Assembly: GCA_948146395.1 (NCBI GenBank)
Contig: OX411543.1
Coordinates: forward strand, 31,205,058-31,269,057
Origin: Fragum whitleyi
Taxonomy: Eukaryota; Mollusca; Bivalvia; Cardiida; Cardiidae
DNA: 64,000 bases
Reading direction: 5' to 3'
Positions 43,991 through 53,978 of this stretch are shown here, piece by piece (the first letter of the stretch is position 1; every line of letters starts with the position of its first letter). Under the pieces are notes generated by a model that was not told the DNA's origin, did not search any database, and saw only the letters and a program-made list of their open reading frames with translations. The translations under genes were made by a program, and so were the position numbers.

Positions 43991-44066
43991 GTGCCCGACA
44001 TGGGACTCGAACCCATGACCCCCGGAACACTAGCATGGCGCTCTACCAACTGAGCTAACCGGGCAC
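43991..44066 (-). pseudogene. tRNA-like sequence, copy 2
   Basis: A 76-nt copy of the previous feature without the duplication. The flanks (ATGAAGTATCTTTAGAGGAAAAG... and ...CCTGGTTACTCA.GAGTCTACCCATTA) are also repeated, so the unit is a tandem duplication with a ~240-bp period. The T arm (ATGGG/CCCAT) and 7-bp acceptor stem are good; the anticodon stem is not. 44101-44780 is unassigned. Confidence 0.6.
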
Positions 44067-44794
44067 CTGGTTACTCATGAGTCTACCCATTAACGAACAC
44101 TACAATTCTTTAGAGGCAGTGGTTAAAGGGTTCGCCGCAAATATAAATGGAGGCCATTTGTATTTTTGGCCAAAATTTTAAATGCAAAATTAAGGCTTTT
44201 CTTTATGCAAAGTCAACTGAATATGTTATAAAATGTATTAAAAAGGGGAAATGAAGATGTGATGTTTTTGATAAAAATATTTGCAAAGAATGCTTTTATA
44301 GCTGAAAACAGAGTTCCACATTGCACTTTTGCATTTGCATCCATTTGAAAAATGTACCGATGCATTTGGGACAAAAAATTGCAGACGTCAACTGGAATAT
44401 CCAGAGTACAATCAACGAGGCTTACTTTTGGCTAAAATGCCTGTGGGAAAGATATTTCAGCGTTGAAAGACACATGTTTATTTTCAAGGAAATATGGCAG
44501 CCTTATTTTACAACAACAAAACATGTAAACAAAGATGTTTTAAGGAATTGCAACGATCGTATTCCTTGAAAGCCAAAGGTGACCGTGATTATCACTCTTG
44601 GGCATTTCTACTTTAAAAATGAGACTAAATTTACCTTGATTTCAACTTAGAAATCCTTGCTATTGTTCTGTTTTTCTCAGCTGTCAAATAAAAAAACTGC
44701 CGTGGGAAATTTGTTATAGCCGCTTCACCGAAAAAGAGATAAAAATATCACTCCTCTAAAAAAAATAGAGTGGGACCTTTCATACTTATTTGAG

Positions 44795-44890
44795 AGCAAG
44801 TTAAAACGGCCTGAAGTCAAAACGGCCCAAAGTCAAAACGACCCCAAATTCGCTAAAACCAGTCAATACCAAGTCAAAACTTTTACTCAT
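44795..44890 (+). repeat. Short direct repeats of AAGTCAAAACGGCC
   Basis: Three to five degenerate copies (AAGTTAAAACGGCC, AAGTCAAAACGGCC, AAGTCAAAACGACC, AAGTCAAAACTTT), probably a decayed transposon terminus. Confidence 0.5.
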
Positions 44891-44970
44891 TTGGTCTAAA
44901 AAGCAAAAATTATTTTTTTTTATGTCATATAAGAATATATACAATTAATGGCTCGATTTATACATCTTTT

Positions 44971-46324
44971 TTAGCTCACCTGGGCACGAAGTGCTCATGT
45001 GAGCTATTGTGATCACCTTTTGTCCGGCGTCCGTCCGTCGGTCGTCGTCCGTCGTCCGGCGTCCATGAACAATTTCTTTAAATGACATCTCCTCCTAAAC
45101 TACTGGGCCAATTAACTCCAAATTTTACAGAAATGATGCTTAGGTGGTCCTCTTCAAAAATAGCTAAAAGAATTGAAATCCATGAAAAACTCTGGTTGCT
45201 ATGGCAACAAAACGTGAAATTTTTAGAAAATCTTAAGAACTCTTCTTCTTCTCAACCAGTAGTCCTACAGACTTAAAACTTGGCATGGATGATCAGTTCA
45301 TAGACCTGAATAAAAATAGCTAAAATTATAACTTTTGGGCCACCAGGTGCCGAACACCAGGGGGGAGGGGGTAGTACTTTGGGTAAATTTTGTTATCTTT
45401 AAGTTTCTTCTTCTTCGGAACCAGAAGCCCTACAGACTTGAAACTTGGCATGGAGGATCAGCATATGGACCTTTATATAAATAGCTAAAATCATGACTGT
45501 AGATTCACCAGGTGCGGAGCATCAGGGGTGAGAGGGTAGTACTTTTGTGAAAATTTTGTAACTTTAACCTTCATCTTCTAATGAACCAGGAGACCTATAG
45601 ACTTCAATATTGGCATGGATGATAAGCATATGGATCTAAAATAAAGTAGCTAAAATCATGAATGTAGGGTCGCCAGATGGGGAGCATTAGGGGGGAGGGG
45701 GTAGTACTTTGGATCAATTTTGAAATCTTTAACCTTATTCTTCTTCTGGATCAGGAACCCTACAGACTTGAAAATTGTTATGGGTGATCAATATATGGAC
45801 ATTAATAAAAATAGCTAAAATCAGAACTGTTGGGTCACCAGGTGCTGAGTGTCTTGGGGAGGGGGTAGTACTTTGGATCATTTTTGAAATCTTTAAACTT
45901 CTTCTAATGAACCAAGAGTCCTACAGAATTGGTATGGGTGATCAGCATATGGACATTAATTTAATTAGCTAAAATCATGACTGTAGATTCACCAAGTGCA
46001 GAGCATCTTGGGGGAGGGGGAGTGCTTTGTTGAGAATTTTGAATCCCTACAGCCTTTATATTTGACATAGATTATTCAACTCATTAAAGAAAACTTTAAA
46101 AGTCTCAGACTCAGCCTGTATATCTGGCATAGATTTGCTGATCACAGACCTTCTATGAAAAAAGCTTAAATAAATAATGACCAGGGGAGGAGCAGGGGGG
46201 GGGGGGTATTTCAAATGTTATCTGATTGAATAAGTGAAAATCTCTTTTTTCTGTGGTTGCATGGACATACCTAGGTAATGAAGCTTTTTTCTCAGGTGAG
46301 CGACCCAGGGCCAAACCCTCTTGT
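44971..46324 (+). mobile_element. Pearl-like element, AGCTCACCTGGGCAC family, full length
   Basis: Head TTTTAGCTCACCTGGGCACGAAGTGCTCATGTGAGCTATTGTGATC; GTCC/GTCG tract 45020-45066; monomers ~155-166 bp with CTACAGACTTGAAACTTGGCATGG, CAGCATATGGAC and GGGGGAGGGGGTAGTACTTTGG. The tail is CAGGTGAGCGACCCAGGGCCAAACCCTCTTGTTTT. 46325-47040 holds nothing recognised. Confidence 0.82.
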
Positions 46325-47044
46325 TTTAATAAGATGACAAGTTAAATAGCTTTATTTTTTGGTTTATTTCAATACACCTCAATTTACTTGTTTCAGTCTC
46401 TCACATTACATCTATAAAGGTTTGTTTGAAATTAAAGACCAATACCCTTATTCATATAAATGTGTTATTATAGTCCGATTGACTTGTAAAAGGACCGGTG
46501 TTTTCACCAATTACACAAAAATACGTTGGTAAAATCTTTTGTATGTAGTAATATCTTAATTTTAGCTTAATCCAAATTAATTTTAGACTATAAAATGGTT
46601 CCAGAATGGTGCTTTTGTCTACTTAGTAAATGAGAATTTTTCATATTTTCCACTCCTAAAGGCTGCTAAGTAGTAAGAGTATGTACACATATACTAAAAA
46701 CTTGTGTTTTTATACTAAACTCTTGACACAATAAATGACCAATTTTCTTTAGTTGGACATGCTTATTTTCATATCGACGGTACCCTAATTTTATACTAAA
46801 ATATCACGCATTTTTCACCGTTCATAACTCGCTATTTACTTGGTATATCTCATGAAAAACGCAATGATTTCGTTAAATAATCCATGATTTGATTGGTTCG
46901 AATTAGAGAGAACAGGGTTCAACCATGAAAAGATATAGGCGATTATCAATATCTTGTCAAAAGGTTTACGAACAAAGACAGGACACACTCATTTTATTAT
47001 ACTTTACGAGTGAAGTACACAAACATAATTAATTTAATAGAAAT

Positions 47045-47570
47045 ACAGTCAACTCCCGTTTGATTGACATCCGTTTCATCGACATTTTCATATACCGACA
47101 CTATTTTGTTGGGAACGGATTTGCACAGTAAATTTTTCTCCCGTTACAATGGAATTATCTTTTTCCGACATCGACACAAAATATATAGCGCAGTTGGTAG
47201 TGCGTCGGACTGAAAATCTAGAGTTAGCGGGTTCGATCCCCGACGGCGGCACTCATTCTTTCCGGCTATTTGTCTCTCACCAATGGGTTGATAATCGTAG
47301 ACCTATGTGAGATAGCGGCTGGAGGCTAGGAAAGAATGTGGTGGTTGTACTGGTGATAGAAATACCAGGAATCCATTGTTAGGTGCTCCAGCCGCCGCGA
47401 TATTACTGAAATAATGTTGAAAACGGCGTTAAACTCCATTCAATCAATCAATCAATCGACACAAAATATTAGGGAACGAAAGTGCAAAATCCCTATATTT
47501 TGTTATTCAATACATCGACACTTACCTAGAAAATTCCTAGCAGCTATTTTTAGCACCTCGAGGTAATGTG
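47045..47570 (+). repeat. Pogo/Tigger-like remnant, interrupted by a SINE
   Basis: ACAGTCAACTCCCGTTTGATTGACATCCG... and repeated ATCGACA words on both sides of the SINE. No matching opposite TIR or transposase seen. Confidence 0.35.
47185..47456 (+). mobile_element. tRNA-derived SINE (second family), full length
   Basis: Head AGCGCAGTTGGTAGTGCGTCGG and GGGTTCGATCCCCGACGGCGG; body CACCAATGGGTTGATAATCG and GTGCTCCAGCCGCCGCGATA; tail GGCGTTAAACTCCATTCAATCAATCAAT. The 13-bp duplication CGACACAAAATAT lies at 47172-47184 and 47457-47469 and is perfect, so the insertion is fairly recent. 47571-48041 holds nothing recognised. Confidence 0.9.
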
Positions 47571-48041
47571 TCAATCAATATTGTATGCGTGTATACCAAA
47601 TTAAGCTAAGGTGCGAATACAGGTTTCCTTTTCGGGGATTGTCAATGATTAAACTACCCAGAACACAATAGTCTCATCTGTTAATCTTTGGTAGGTTGAG
47701 GGTGAGATTTTCCTAACTGATATACAAAAAAGGTATAGTTACACTACGTTGCATTTGACGAGTACAATTTTACCCATTTTAGTCGTTTTTTTTCATGGCG
47801 AAAATAGCAAGTCGTCAATTTACTTTGATTGTTAGGCAAACATCTTGGTCGCTTATTTTACCTTAATCTATTTTGAAAACAACAATAACAACAAAATGTA
47901 CCGGTACATTTAAATATAACACAGGATCAGTTGTCGAACTATTTTTCAAAAGAGTTGACTACGAAGATAGGTTGATCAAAAATCAGTGATAAATTGAAGC
48001 ATGGTTTACAGAATTGATTAACAAAAATTCTCATCTGATTT

Positions 48042-48411
48042 TAAGCTCCACTGGCTGAAGGCCAGCGAGCTATTGTCATGGCGGAGTGTCCGTCGTGCAT
48101 CTGTGTGTGCGTGCGTCCGTCCGTCTGTGCGTAAACTTTTTCTTTAAACATCTTCTCCTCCCAAACCAATGGGCGGATTTTAACCAAACTTGGTAGAAAT
48201 GATCCTTGGGTGGCCCTCTTCTTAAATTGTTCAAAGAATTTTGATTGGCCCGTGGCAGGGCGAATAATATAAATATAAATAATTCATTATTGAATAGGTC
48301 TTAGGAGATTTCGGGGTGTTTATGTATTCATTTAAAGTAAGTTTTATTTAATGAAAGTCTAAAGATTTTAAAGCCAGTGGAGCTATGCAGGCCCTCTTGG
48401 GCCTCTTGTTC
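48042..48411 (+). mobile_element. Short pearl-like element (8493 family, internal deletion)
   Basis: Same head (AGCTCCACTGGCTGAAGGCCAGCGAGCTATTGTCATGG), GTCC tract and first monomer as 8493. It then jumps from GGCAGGGCG to the 3' end (GAAAGTCTAAAGATTTTAAAGCCAGTGGAGC, GGCCCTCTTGGGCC, TCTTGTT). It shows that the two ends alone define the element. 48412-49065 holds nothing recognised. Confidence 0.82.
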
Positions 48412-49065
48412 TACTGTCTCTCGATTTTAAGCTGAATCATGTTTCAAAACTGTCATAATCTATTTTAAACAACGGGAAACAAATACCGCTATGAAAACCT
48501 AGAGATTGCAAGGAAAATATTATTCTGTAGAGAACAATCAAGGACAGATATCTACCAAATATTTATTGAAAAAAGTAATGATTAATTTCAATATTCAGTT
48601 TTAACTCATGTAGAGTTATTTTATCGATATTCAACGCTAGAATATGAGTATACAATTTGTTGAACAGTGTATATTGTACATAAATGGCATCAACTTTCTA
48701 TTTGAATGGGTGATTTTCAATACACCAACATTTTCATAGCGCCCATTACCGCACAATAGGCACATGCCTAATGTAAAAAAATTGTAAATATGTCGTTGGC
48801 TGATTTTTATCATTTATAGGTGAAAGTATGGCTATATATGGTTTCAGATCGCATGTGAAGCATTCCTTTTGTAAAGATGATCTCAGTTGGCAGACCCTTA
48901 ATTTTTTGTATGTATTTATATATCATCCTAACCGATATTGGAACTTCTTCTTATGTGTATTAATTTATGTAATGAGTAGACAGTCCAATGTTCAAAGAAC
49001 CAACGACATGGGAAAAACTGCTAGAAAAACTACATTACTATCAGCGTATTAATGATCCTTATTTT

Positions 49066-50222
49066 TATACGCCCGAAGGGTCGTATTACGTTATGGCCTC
49101 GGTCGGTCGTCCGTCTGTCTGTCTGTCCGTTAGCAATTTTTTGTGTGCGCAACTCCTCCTAAACTATAAATGGAAGAGCTGAAACTACGCACAATTACTC
49201 TCTATGATGTCTAGTTGTGCATAAGACCTTTGAAATTCAAATCGCTCCAGTCATTTCTAAGAAATCTTGAATTATCTGCCCTTGAATTTAACGAAAATCA
49301 CTATTTTTGTGTGCGCAATCCTCCTAAAATATCTATTGGAATGAGCTGTTACTACACACAATTACTCTCTATGATGTCTAGTTGTGCATAAGACCTTTGA
49401 AATTCAAATCGCCCCAGTCATTCCTGAGAAATCTTGAATTATCTGCCCTTGAATTAAATAAAAATCACTGTATTTTGTGTGCAACTCCTCCTTAACTATC
49501 AATTGAAATGAGCTGAAACTAGACACAATTACTCTCTATGTAGTCTAGTTTTGCATAAGACTTTTCAATTCTAAATGCTCCAGTCATTCTTGATTTATCT
49601 TGGATTATCTGCCCTTGAGTTGATGAAAAACAAAATTTCTTGTCAGCTCATTTTCTCCTACAATTTGGATGGGAATGAAAGGAAACTTGCCATAATGACT
49701 CTGTAGGTTGTCTACTTGTGCTTAGAATTAAATATATTTTCATATTTAAAGTAGTTCCTGATTTATCTGCCCTTTACTTCACAAAATAGTTCAAATTTAC
49801 AGATTTTTTTGTGCCTGTGTGTGCACAACTCCAACAAATTTAATTGGATTGAAATGAATCTTGCCATAATGTAACCCTGATATTTGGTTATGCATAAGAC
49901 TTCATAAATTCAAAAAGCTTTGGTCTTTCTTGTATTATCTGCCCTTGAATTGATTGAAATTCACTATATTTCTTTTGTGAGCAACTCGTCACACTTTGAA
50001 TTGGAATGAACTGAAACTTGAAAAATAACTGTTTGGCATATAGTTGTGCATAAAATCATTTTCAATTTACACTCAAAAGGTCATACTATGTTATGGCACC
50101 AGTTGTCTGTCTGTCTGTTTGAAATATTTTTAGCTATCATCCAAGCTCATGTTACTGACAAGCCAAGGTTACTGACAAGCCCCATCGGGCGTATATGCGC
50201 CGCTCTGCGAAGCCCTTGTTAT
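49066..50222 (+). mobile_element. Pearl-like element, TATACGCCC family
   Basis: Head TATACGCCCGAAGGGTCGTATTACG; GTCC/GTCT tract at 49105-49130; ~169-bp monomers with TGTGCGCAACTCCTCCTAAACTAT and GATGTCTAGTTGTGCATAAGACC. The tail has arm CGGGCGTATA and ends GAAGCCCTTGTT. 50223-50717 holds nothing recognised. Confidence 0.78.
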
Positions 50223-50735
50223 TAATTATCTAATTTCTTTTAAATCTTACATGAAACTAAAAAAAAAACACAGTCACCTTTAGAAAATATAAGGTCCACG
50301 TGATGGTTAAATAATCAGTTTTCTTTTTTGTTGGCGTCACTCAGCTTGACACGCTAATGTTCTTTTTGATTTGGCCTTCCCTTTTTTAACTGAGATCTAT
50401 TCCCACTTCGCTGAGCGTCTTATATTTCTGCCATGTGCCTGGAACAGGGATGGACTATGGTACTCCCTTGCGTGGCATTATCGGAACTCGTAGTCTGAAA
50501 AATAGGAAAACAGGCTTGGATATTTCCATTGACTGAAAATTTGAAGTTGCGAATATATGGTATATAATTGTGGGAAGAAATATAATTTACCAAATCAAGA
50601 TCAATGGGAGACTGTTTGTTGAAGCTGTCATTTATCAATCCCTCCAATGTCGAGGCCTTTGGTGAATATGGTATTCTGTGTAAAGGCGATGTGGCAGACC
50701 CAGGCGGTGGTGCAGACTCGTTTGGAACAAAGCTG

Positions 50736-51001
50736 CCACCATAGCGCAGTTGGTTAGGCATTAGAAATCTGGAAGTCGTGGGTTCGATCCCTGGTGGCAG
50801 CAAATATCCTTTCCGACATTTGTCTTTCACCAATGGGTAGATAATCGTAAACTTATGTGAGATAGCAGTCGGAGGCTAGGAAAGGGTGTAATGGTAGTAC
50901 AGGTGAAAGAAATACCATGAATCTATTGTAAGGTGCTCCGGCTGCTGCAATATAACTGCAAGATTGTTGAAAGCGGCGTTAAACCCATTCAAACAAACAA
51001 A
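50736..51001 (+). mobile_element. tRNA-derived SINE (second family), full length
   Basis: Head CCACCATAGCGCAGTTGGTTAGG and GGGTTCGATCCCTGGTGGCAGC; body CACCAATGGGTAGATAATCG, GGTGCTCCGGCTGCTGCAATA; tail GGCGTTAAACCCATTC(AAAC)n. Imperfect duplication TCGTTTGGAACAAAGCTG / TCGTTCGGAACAAGTCTG at 50718-50735 and 51002-51019; older than the 47185 copy. Confidence 0.85.
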
Positions 51002-51589
51002 TCGTTCGGAACAAGTCTGAAACAAGAAAAAGTAATATTGAAAAATTGCTTAAAATTTGCATTCAAAACGAATTTTGCAATGACAAAGCCAATAAAAATT
51101 ACTTACAGATTGAATGGCAAATGTTGCGCCATTAGTCTCCTCAAAGACTTCAGAAGCCATAGTTGAACTGTCAGGATTGTCACTTAAGGTATCCTGTGTT
51201 TCGACATGGCTTTCAATGCGGGTCTGCAAAATAAAGGCTTCTCTAAAAAAAAAAGCAGTCCTAAATAGACATGGTTTTAAACTATTGTAACATTTCTGGG
51301 CCATTTCAACAAAAATTGGCTAATTATTACATAAAAGATATTGAAAAATTGCAAATTGTATGTGATATCATATTAAATAATGGTGTAATTATATCCTAAA
51401 CATCATTAAGTGGAATAGGTTTATACATTTAAAACAGAAAAATACTGTTTCATAACATATGAACATAAAATTACGGTATCATTAGAATGATGTAATTACC
51501 CTGTGATAATCTTCCCATTCTGGCATTGTATTGAAGATTGGGGTTGTATATCTATACTACTCAAAGTTTGCTAAGCACCAAATTTTTTC

Positions 51590-51780
51590 GCTGTCCTAAG
51601 GAGCTGTTAAGAAAAAAAAATGGTGTTAGTTTTTTCAGGCTGTCCAGCGTCCCTAAAATTCCTAAAAAATCCTAATTTTTTTCAGTGTGGCTAAAATTCC
51701 TAAAAAAATGAAGAAAACATGGCAAATTCCTTAAAAAAGCCCTATTTTTTTCTTGCAATTCCTAATTTTCCTTGTCAGTT
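51590..51780 (+). repeat. CCTAAAATTCCTAAAAAA direct repeats
   Basis: Several degenerate (C)CTAAAATTCCTAAAAAA units. A related unit with CCCTGAAATTAGCCCTAATTTTTT and GCTAGACAGCCTG lies in opposite orientation at 60095-60172. Unclassified. 51781-52353 is AT-rich and unassigned. Confidence 0.45.
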
Positions 51781-52353
51781 TTTCATGGTCAACCATGTGT
51801 TGATATAAAAATTTCTCAGCAATCCTTTATCAATACATTCTTACTGTATTAGATATATGAAATCTTTTTGGCTCTTTTTAACTCTCTTGATCAACATTGT
51901 CATTGAGGCCAGACATGTTGAGATATACCACTTCATAAAGTACAATAAGCTGAAACAATTTGCATGGACTGACAAACGTTCTTTTCAATATAAAAACAAA
52001 AGTAGTCTTATTGACCATTTCTATACAACTTTAGCTCGATCTTTTTCAAACCTGAAATTGTCATTATATGATCATGAAGAACATTTGCTATTGAACTTGA
52101 TATTTTGACAATTTTGACATAAAGCCATAGATGTGATTGAAAATTTCCTTGAACCCATCTGCTGAGCAAAATCTTTGCTTAACCTATATGTCTTGATGAA
52201 AATGGTTATGTCATAGTGAGGACAGTTTCTTTGAACATACCGTAAAAGTATTTTAAGTACCTTAGTCACTACATGTATTTGCTTCATACCAAATTCACCA
52301 AATCTGCTTGAGAAATAATTCTTACATACATGCTAAGATAAACAGCCTAATTG

Positions 52354-52537
52354 AATAATGGCCCCTCATCCAAGCTTTAGTGAGGGATGAAGGGCATTAT
52401 TGGAGTAAAGCCGGAGGCCGAGCATGTATACAACAGCATATTGTTCTAACTATATAAAGACGACCGCAATTTAAAGAATCGATTTATACATACCCATTAC
52501 GTCACTACCGGAAGCACCGGCCATGTGGATCATAATT
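52354..52537. repeat. DIRS 3' inverted terminal repeat with unique outer edge
   Basis: 52422-52537 (116 bp) is the reverse complement of 56853-56968. The outer 68 bp (52354-52421, GGCCCCTCATCCAAGC...GCCGGAGGCCGA) has no partner in the other terminus but is complementary to 52632-52701. Confidence 0.9.
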
Positions 52538-52630
52538 TAAAGAATTCAATGTTTTGTTGCAAATGCACCTGAAAACGGGTGGGTAATTTATTTTCACATG
52601 ATTCATATACCAAACAAAACAAGGGAGGGT

Positions 52631-52748
52631 GTATACATGCTCGGCCTCCGGCTTTACTCCAATAATGCCCTTCATCCCTCACTAAAGCTTGGATGAGGGG
52701 CCATTATTTTCCGTAAAGCCTTCGGCTTTCGCATGTATACAACAGCAT
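52631..52748. repeat. DIRS internal complementary region (ICR)
   Basis: 52632-52701 is the reverse complement of the left outer edge (52361-52430). 52702-52748 is the reverse complement of the right outer edge (56945-56991 area, CTTTACGGAAAATAATG). The two edges are joined head to head at GGGGCCATTATT. In the DIRS-1 model this region templates completion and circularisation of the element. Confidence 0.9.
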
Positions 52749-52871
52749 CTTTAAAGAGCAACAAAACATTTGAAAAACAATGCCTTACAATAGCATACGA
52801 AATTTATTACCTTCTCATATGAATATAACCACAAGAGATTGACGTACATAGAATACATACATAGGAATTAC

Positions 52872-53978
52872 TTAATCCTTAGCAAAAACACAGTGAGAAA
52901 AAGACACATCTCTGCTAGTACTATGTCTCAAGTAGAACTTCTTGAAATTCTTATCAGATGTCCAGTCGGCTGTTTTGAGAATTCTATCTAACGAACAACC
53001 CTTACTAAAAGCTGCAGATGCAGAAGCACCTCTAAATGAATGGGCCTTGAAAACCTCTGTATTGATACCCGCCTGTGATAAAACACATTTCAACCATCTT
53101 GCAATAGTACCAGTAGAAATGGCCTTGTAGGTAATGTATGACACTAAAACATTCCTATCTAAACGCACAGATTTAGTTCTGTTTAGATAATGAGAAAGGG
53201 TATGCATAGCACAAAGTTTCTCATCCTTAAAATGTTCAATCTTTAATGAATATTAATGACCTACTTTCGTCGTTTTCAACCCACTAGGAAAAAGAAAAAT
53301 AATGCAATCTTTTTGTACTTGCATGAAATCCAAAGACATAGCCTGCAAAGCCTGGGCTCTAGTAGCTGCTGCCAAAGCTATTAAAGCTGTCACTTTTAAA
53401 GTCAACATTTTTAATGATAAATCCTTTTAAGGATAGAGTCCACTCAAATAGCGCAACACAACAGACACATCCCATGTAGAAAAGTATTTAGGTTTAGCTG
53501 GGATTTTAAAAAAGACACCTTTCATAAATCTAGGTATTAGCAGACATTTTGAACACCAACTATTCCCAAAGAATGGTAATGTTTGTAGAAGCATAGCTTT
53601 ATGCAAATTTATAACAGAATAGGATTTACCTAACTGGAACAGAAAAAACAGGAACTGAATCACAACTGCTTCAGAGGTAAGAAATGGATTTCCAAACCTG
53701 ATATCGTTCCAAATACGCCACTTTTTCCAAGCATATCCATATTGTTTCTTGGTACCCGGCTTCCACGATGAAGAGATAATGTCTGTAATTTCTTTCGAAA
53801 GTCCTCTACAACCGAACGCTGTCCCGATACTTCTACAACGACTATCTTCATTGTACGTACAAGAGGATGACTTTGACCGTTGTGCGCCATTACCAGCAGA
53901 TCTTTGTGTCGAGGTAACCTGACAGGAAAAGAGCACATGTTTTCTATAAGCAGTGAAAACCAGGGTTGTGCCTGCCAA
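52872..53978 (-). pseudogene. DIRS tyrosine recombinase, two in-frame stops
   Basis: The N-terminal core-binding part (WKPGTKKQYGYAWKKWRIW) opens at 53978 and overlaps the end of the RT/RNase H frame by ~320 bp in another frame. The catalytic domain shows the first Arg in AAATRAQAL (about 53350), H56-x-x-R59 in AHSFRG, W82 in TADWTSD and the nucleophile Y92 in KKFYLR (last three numbered from the Met at 53207). TAA stops at 53427-53429 and 53253-53255 interrupt one otherwise continuous frame. The enzyme would carry out strand exchange for circle integration. All tetrad residues are present, so only nonsense changes separate it from an open frame. Confidence 0.88.

Noticed and set aside
44321..44569. 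82-codon open frame near the tRNA-like pair
   Set aside because: No domain, no conserved motif and no splice context; cannot be supported.
50420..50833. 137-codon minus-strand open frame
   Set aside because: Its N-terminal part overlaps the tRNA-like head of a SINE and reads the familiar LPPGIEPTTSRF-type SINE translation; the rest is unrecognised.
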